NCBI GenBank assembly: GCA_002007315.1
Contig: LNZQ01000018.1
Span: 1-9,648, forward strand
From: Epulopiscium sp. Nele67-Bin004
Lineage (GTDB): Bacteria > Bacillota_A > Clostridia > Lachnospirales > Cellulosilyticaceae
Reading direction: 5' to 3'
Length of the DNA: 9,648 bases
Numbering within the stretch: the first letter of the stretch is position 1; every line of letters starts with the position of its first letter. This document shows positions 6,266 through 9,648 of this stretch, piece after piece. The notes beneath the pieces are model-generated. The model was not told the DNA's origin and did no database searches. It worked only from the letters and a program-made list of their open reading frames with translations. Both the position numbers and the translations under genes were made by a program.

Positions 6266-6283
6266 GGCTATTAGTCTCCCGTA
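6259..6283. repeat. Palindrome 1 between convergent HAD and ABC-F genes
   Basis: The arms tatgggaggcta and tagtctcccgta pair over about 10-12 bp, with G-T wobbles and a tiny loop. No T-run follows on either strand, so it is not a standard terminator, although it lies where one is expected for two convergent genes. It and the next palindrome resemble dispersed intergenic repeat elements; that is inference. Confidence 0.7.
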
Positions 6284-6312
6284 AAACTATAAACCATAAT
6301 GAGTATGTATAT

Positions 6313-6331
6313 GGGCGGCAAGTGACCGCCC
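6313..6331. repeat. Palindrome 2, GC-rich
   Basis: gggcgg (6313-6318) pairs with ccgccc (6326-6331) around a 7-base loop (caagtga). It is much more GC-rich than the surrounding AT-rich spacer. The following 'ctacc' and preceding 'tat' partly extend it. There is no T-run. The gap 6189-6359 contains no credible gene. Confidence 0.7.
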
Positions 6332-6359
6332 CTACCTTATTGAAATATGATAATTGCCC

Positions 6360-8246
6360 CTATCCGTTTATTTCCTCGTTTAATAGCGTCAAATATTCCC
6401 AACGTTCCATTTTTTCCATAAGCTGTTCTTCCAGCCCGTCTTTTTCGCTAGTAAGTTCCTGAAGTTTAGTATAATCACTATTAAATTTAATCATTTCAGC
6501 GTCAACATTCGCAATTTTATCTTCAAGTTCAGCGATAACTTCCTCTATAGTGTCAAACTCACGTTGCTCTTGATACGTAAACTTAGGCTTACGAGTCAAC
6601 GTAGTTTTAACTGTTTTAGTCGTTTCTTTTGGTGCATCAACAACAGCTACTTCCTGCTGTCTATGCTGAACAAAATCGGTATAGTTACCTATGCTATTTT
6701 TAACAACACCAGCCCCCTCAAATACAAACAACCTATCTGCAATTCTATCGAGAAAATACCTATCATGCGAAACGGCAATAACAGGTCCGTCAAAATTATC
6801 AATAAAATCTTCAAGAATTTGCAACGTCTGAATATCAAGGTCATTTGTCGGCTCATCAAGCAACAGCACGTTTATATCTTCCATAAGCACGCTAAGCAAA
6901 TACAAGCGACGTTTTTCACCCCCCGACAATTTTGCGATAGGTGTGTATTGCATACTGCTAGTAAACAAAAAAGTTTCAAGCATTTTTGATGCAGACGCAA
7001 ACGTCCCGTCTTTTCGCTCGATATAAGATGCTTTCTCTTTTATAAAGTCAATAACTCGCATACTCTCGTCCAGCACGCTTTCTTGCGTATAATAGCCAAT
7101 TTTAACGGTATCCCCAATTTCAATAGTTCCAGAGTCAGGCATCATATTTTGGGTAATCATATTAAGTAATGTTGATTTTCCGATACCGTTATCGCCAACA
7201 ATACCAATACGCTCATCACGTGTAAATACATAGCTAAAATCTTTAAGCAGACACTTGTTGCCTAGTGTCTTATTAACGTGTGACATCTCGATAACTTTTT
7301 TACCCAGTCGACTTGTGGCAAGGTCGATAGCAAGCTCGTCTTTGTGTGTATTGTTTAGGTTGTTTTCCAAGTCGTAAAACCTTTCTTTACGGGCTTTTTG
7401 TTTGGTTCTGCGTGCCTCAACTCCTTTACGCATCCATTCAAGTTCTTGCTTATACAGAGATTGCTTTTTGCTCTCAATTTTAGCTTGATTTGCCTCTCGC
7501 TCTGCTTTAAGTTCAATAAATTTTGAGTAGTTTCCATCGTATGTGTACAAGTTTCCACTATCAAGTTCAACAATTTTATTTGTAACTCTATCCAGAAAAT
7601 ATCTATCGTGAGTTACCATCATAATAGCACATTTTTTTGAGGCTAAAATTTCCTCAAGTATAGTAATTGTGTCGTTGTCTAGGTGGTTGGTAGGTTCGTC
7701 AAGTATAATTAAGTTGCAAGGTCTAATTAGTGCACCTGCAATAGCGATTTTTTTCTTTGCCCCACCAGACAATTCTTTTATAGGTTGCAAAAAGTTTGTT
7801 ATACCAAGCTTTGTCAGTATTGCCTTTGCCTCACTTTCGACTTGCCAAGCCGAGTGTGCGTCCATTTGTTCGCTAAGACGAATTAAGTTTTGTTGGAGTT
7901 TTTCGTCCATCGGATTTTGTGCGATTAGGGCAAGTGTAATCTCATAGCTTTGTAGCACTTTCATAAATGGCGATGTGCCTTTAAATATTTGTTGGATAAC
8001 AGTGCTTTTGCTGTCAAATTCTTGAGCTTGCGACAAATATTCAACTTCAAGTTGGTTTGAAGTGATGATTTCACCATTATCGGGGGTGTCTTGCAGGGCT
8101 ATTTGTCGTAAAAAACTTGTTTTGCCTGTACCGTTAATACCAATTAAGCCTATTTTGTCGGTGCTTTCTATGGTAAAGTTGATGTCTTTAAAAATGGTTT
8201 TATCGCCATAAACTTTTGAAATATTTTGTGTTGATAATAATATCAT
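6360..8246 (-). CDS. ABC-F family ATPase (Uup/YfmR-like)
   Basis: The product is 628 aa with two fused ABC ATPase domains and no membrane segments, the ABC-F layout. Domain 1: Walker A GINGTGKT (36-43), signature LSGGAKKK (159-166), Walker B LIILDEPTNHLD (179-190, E184), H213. Then a basic helical linker (about 241-315) of the type that reaches toward the ribosomal P-site tRNA. Domain 2: Walker A GDNGIGKS (351-358), LSGGE (440-444), LLLDEPTNDLD (461-471, E465), H494. Residues about 556-628 form a C-terminal coiled coil as in Uup and YfmR. ABC-F proteins act on ribosomes, resolving stalled translation or, in some branches, protecting against antibiotics. The C-terminal coiled coil favours the housekeeping Uup/YfmR group over resistance types, but the subfamily is not certain. 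ATG 8246 has AAAGGG (8255-8260) eight bases upstream on the minus strand. The last codon ends in TAG. Confidence 0.93.
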   Translation of the reverse strand: MILLSTQNISKVYGDKTIFKDINFTIESTDKIGLIGINGTGKTSFLRQIALQDTPDNGEIITSNQLEVEYLSQAQEFDSKSTVIQQIFKGTSPFMKVLQSYEITLALIAQNPMDEKLQQNLIRLSEQMDAHSAWQVESEAKAILTKLGITNFLQPIKELSGGAKKKIAIAGALIRPCNLIILDEPTNHLDNDTITILEEILASKKCAIMMVTHDRYFLDRVTNKIVELDSGNLYTYDGNYSKFIELKAEREANQAKIESKKQSLYKQELEWMRKGVEARRTKQKARKERFYDLENNLNNTHKDELAIDLATSRLGKKVIEMSHVNKTLGNKCLLKDFSYVFTRDERIGIVGDNGIGKSTLLNMITQNMMPDSGTIEIGDTVKIGYYTQESVLDESMRVIDFIKEKASYIERKDGTFASASKMLETFLFTSSMQYTPIAKLSGGEKRRLYLLSVLMEDINVLLLDEPTNDLDIQTLQILEDFIDNFDGPVIAVSHDRYFLDRIADRLFVFEGAGVVKNSIGNYTDFVQHRQQEVAVVDAPKETTKTVKTTLTRKPKFTYQEQREFDTIEEVIAELEDKIANVDAEMIKFNSDYTKLQELTSEKDGLEEQLMEKMERWEYLTLLNEEING

Positions 8247-8279
8247 AGATGTATCCCTTTCTATTGTTGGAGTATCTTC

Positions 8280-8308
8280 ATTATAAAATGGAAATCAGCA
8301 AAATGCAA
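8280..8308 (-). promoter_or_regulatory. Promoter of the ABC-F gene
   Basis: On the minus strand a perfect TATAAT (8285 to 8280) lies 17 bases downstream of TTGCAT (8308 to 8303). It is about 34 bases before the ATG at 8246. Its -35 lies only four bases from the -35 of the divergent Uma2 promoter, so the two may compete for polymerase. Confidence 0.65.
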
Positions 8309-8312
8309 ATGT

Positions 8313-8342
8313 TTGACAATGTGCCAGTTGGCAATATACAAT
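8313..8342 (+). promoter_or_regulatory. Promoter of the Uma2-family gene
   Basis: A consensus TTGACA (8313-8318) is followed after 18 bases by TACAAT (8337-8342). Transcription would start near 8349. In-frame codons before that point cannot be translated from this promoter, which supports ATG 8367 as the start of the Uma2 gene. Confidence 0.7.
8322..8333. promoter_or_regulatory. Operator-like palindrome inside the Uma2 promoter
   Basis: TGCCA-GT-TGGCA is a 12-base inverted repeat with 5-base arms, placed between the -35 and -10 boxes of the Uma2 promoter. A repressor bound here would block RNA polymerase. It is short enough to occur by chance, so this is tentative. Confidence 0.35.
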
Positions 8343-8366
8343 TATCTAAAGAAAGGAAGTGGAGTT

Positions 8367-8939
8367 ATGTTGACACAAGAACAAGATGAAATTTTAAATA
8401 AGCCAAAGACAGAAATAATTGAGGGAGTAATATACTTACAAGCTACGCCAACTCGATTGCATGGGATTATAGAAACTGAAATAGGTTATCAAATTAGAAC
8501 ACAAATAAATAGAAAGCATTGCATTGTTACTTCTGATACATTGGAAGTTAAGTCAGAAAAACATAATTCTAAAATTGTTCCTGATGTTGCACTTGAGTGT
8601 AAAAATAATGCCAAAGGGGAGTACAACACAAAATTAGTAGTAGAAGTGTGGTCAAGTTCAAATGGAAAAGTTGAGCGTGAGAAGAAAAAACAAATATATG
8701 CTGAAAATAAAATCCCATATTTTTTAGAAGTGGACTATTTAAAACATAGTTTTTGCATGAGTAAGCTTAGTGAAGCAGGGGAATACCAGACTGTTATAGA
8801 TAGACAAGTTTATTCAGCAGTTGAGCAAAAAGAATTAGAAAACTATAATGAGAATGATTATATTTTAGAGCTTGAAAGCCCCAAAATAACTATAAACATG
8901 CAAGAAGTGTTTGATATTTATTTTGAGCACAACAGATAA
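8367..8939 (+). CDS. Uma2 family (DUF820) PD-(D/E)XK nuclease-fold protein
   Basis: The product is 190 aa, the usual Uma2 length. ATG 8367 is chosen because aaaggaag (8352-8359) precedes it at good spacing and the promoter -35 lies at 8313, so a longer frame opening there would not be transcribed. Core motifs: an early His-containing helix (residues about 28-45, 'TRLHGIIETEIG'), VPDVAL with D73, LVVEVWSSS with E93, a Lys-rich helix VEREKKKQIYAENKIPYFLEVD (103-123) that may supply the catalytic Lys, and a variable C-terminal part ending in 'MQEVFDIYF'. Uma2 proteins have a restriction-endonuclease fold, are numerous in cyanobacteria and scattered in Bacillota, and their function is unproven. 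The gene diverges from the ABC-F gene and converges on the DegV gene. No partner methylase is near. Confidence 0.85.
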   Translation: MLTQEQDEILNKPKTEIIEGVIYLQATPTRLHGIIETEIGYQIRTQINRKHCIVTSDTLEVKSEKHNSKIVPDVALECKNNAKGEYNTKLVVEVWSSSNGKVEREKKKQIYAENKIPYFLEVDYLKHSFCMSKLSEAGEYQTVIDRQVYSAVEQKELENYNENDYILELESPKITINMQEVFDIYFEHNR

Positions 8940-8960
8940 AAGTTCTATCTATAACAAAAA

Positions 8961-8989
8961 TGCCCCCACAAGCCGTGAGGGCATTCTTT
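8961..8989. terminator. Bidirectional terminator between the Uma2 and DegV genes
   Basis: tgcccccac (8961-8969) pairs with gtgagggca (8975-8983) with one internal mismatch and the loop aagcc. The plus strand follows with ttctttct. The minus strand follows with tttttgtt, the better U-tract, so it should work best for the DegV gene and acceptably for the Uma2 gene. It fills the 50-base gap between the convergent genes. Confidence 0.8.
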
Positions 8990-9648
8990 CTATATAGTTG
9001 CAACTATAATACCTTTTTCTGCAGTATGAGTCCCCATAACAGGACCAATCACGCTTAGATACACTTTCGTATATCCTCTATCTAGCAATAGTTGTTCAAT
9101 TTTTTTAGCTACTTGAATGTTATTTGCATGGCACACAATAGCTTCTTTTCCATTTGGATTGCCACTATTTTCATCAACGTACTTTAACACTTTATCTATT
9201 GTTTTGTTTGTGCCGCGCCCTTTATCAACAGGTACAACAAGCCCGTCAGTAACATGTACGATACCTTTAAGGTTAAGTGTACTTGCAATTTTAGCTTTAA
9301 GCGGACTTATACGACCACTTTTTACGGCGTTATCTAACGTTTCTAAATATCCAAAGCACACCAAATCATGTTTTTTAGCTTCAAGTACTTTTACGATTTC
9401 TACGGCACACATTCCACGAGCTTTAAGTTCGCAAGCAAGCTTTACAAGCTGTCCTTGTCCTGCACACCCAGAAAGTGAGTCAACAACGTAAACACGATTA
9501 GATTTTTTTGCCTCCTCATGCAAGTCTTTAGCAATCAACGCCGTAGCGTATGTAGCAGACAATTTTGATGTTATAGTTATACAAATAACGTCTTCATTAC
9601 AATCAAATTTCGCTAATAATCGCTCCACAGATGGGCAGGCAGTTTTTG
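8990..9648 (-). CDS. DegV family fatty-acid-binding protein (N-terminus beyond window)
   Basis: The minus-strand frame stays open to the window edge, so about 219 residues are visible and the true start lies to the right. A GTG at 9628 is internal: the frame upstream of it reads KTACPS, which fits the conserved 'TSxPS' region of DegV proteins. Further landmarks are ITITSKLSATY (family usual SSxLSGTY, here Ala for Gly), YVVDSLSGCAGQGQLV, LETLDNAVKSGRISPLKA (with the family's 'L.GRIS' motif), and GPVMGTHTAEKG near the end. DegV/FakB proteins bind a fatty acid in the cytoplasm and, in many Bacillota, present it to the kinase FakA for acyl phosphate formation. Which member this is, and whether a kinase partner exists, cannot be seen here. 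TAG stop at 8992-8990. Confidence 0.92.
   Translation of the reverse strand, partial: KTACPSVERLLAKFDCNEDVICITITSKLSATYATALIAKDLHEEAKKSNRVYVVDSLSGCAGQGQLVKLACELKARGMCAVEIVKVLEAKKHDLVCFGYLETLDNAVKSGRISPLKAKIASTLNLKGIVHVTDGLVVPVDKGRGTNKTIDKVLKYVDENSGNPNGKEAIVCHANNIQVAKKIEQLLLDRGYTKVYLSVIGPVMGTHTAEKGIIVATI

Noticed and set aside
6223..6462. Short plus-strand frame after the HAD gene
   Set aside because: It runs through the palindromic spacer into the antisense of the ABC-F gene end and has no ribosome binding site or recognisable domain.
8313..8366. 18-residue N-terminal extension of the Uma2 protein
   Set aside because: It begins within the promoter -35 box, upstream of the expected transcription start, and ATG 8367 has a good ribosome binding site and matches the usual family length.
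9626..9628. GTG start of the DegV gene at the right edge
   Set aside because: The same frame continues upstream with the conserved KTACPS-type segment, so the GTG codes an internal Val and the gene is truncated by the window.

Overview
This window is AT-rich DNA with strong purine-rich Shine-Dalgarno sites, short intergenic gaps and intrinsic terminators. It carries a secreted leucine-rich-repeat protein ending in a degenerate SLH-like domain, a Cof-type HAD phosphatase, an ABC-F ATPase, a Uma2 protein and a DegV protein. Together these point to a low-GC Bacillota, most likely a clostridium. A Lachnospirales-type genome is my guess, and the genus cannot be set from the sequence alone. No tRNA, rRNA, CRISPR array, transposase or integrase was seen, and no gene-free stretch exceeds about 210 bases.

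Left part (1-5197): the window opens in the last 29 codons of a surface protein (stop at 89-91), followed by a hairpin terminator. A compact two-gene unit comes next: a small acidic protein with a C-terminal J-domain-like segment (221-646), and a hydrophilic protein with an HNH-type nuclease motif at its C-terminus (646-1338). The two overlap by one base and are closed by a strong intrinsic terminator. A 1215-residue secreted LRR protein (1550-5197) follows. It has two similar LRR-plus-beta halves, a DUF5011-like domain, a Pro-Glu repeat, a 79-residue tract of only Asp and Asn, and an SLH-like C-terminus. Its last 29 residues match the fragment at the window start at all but one position. The similarity continues through the terminator and, more loosely, into the next promoter and ribosome binding site. 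The nuclease unit and one LRR gene therefore lie between two direct repeats of about 210 bp set 5.1 kb apart, in what looks like a tandem array of surface-protein paralogues.

Middle part (5198-8246): a HAD phosphatase gene (5325-6188) points toward an ABC-F gene on the minus strand (6360-8246). The 171-bp gap between them holds a 28-bp direct repeat, whose first copy includes the end of the HAD gene, and two GC-rich palindromes.

Right part (8247-9648): a Uma2-family gene (start placed at 8367) diverges from the ABC-F gene. The two have back-to-back promoters, and a small palindrome sits inside the Uma2 promoter. The Uma2 gene converges on a DegV gene that runs off the right edge, and one bidirectional hairpin serves both.

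The core genes (HAD, ABC-F, DegV) look like ordinary chromosomal housekeeping. The accessory interest is the J-domain/HNH pair with its flanking duplication, and the LRR surface protein.
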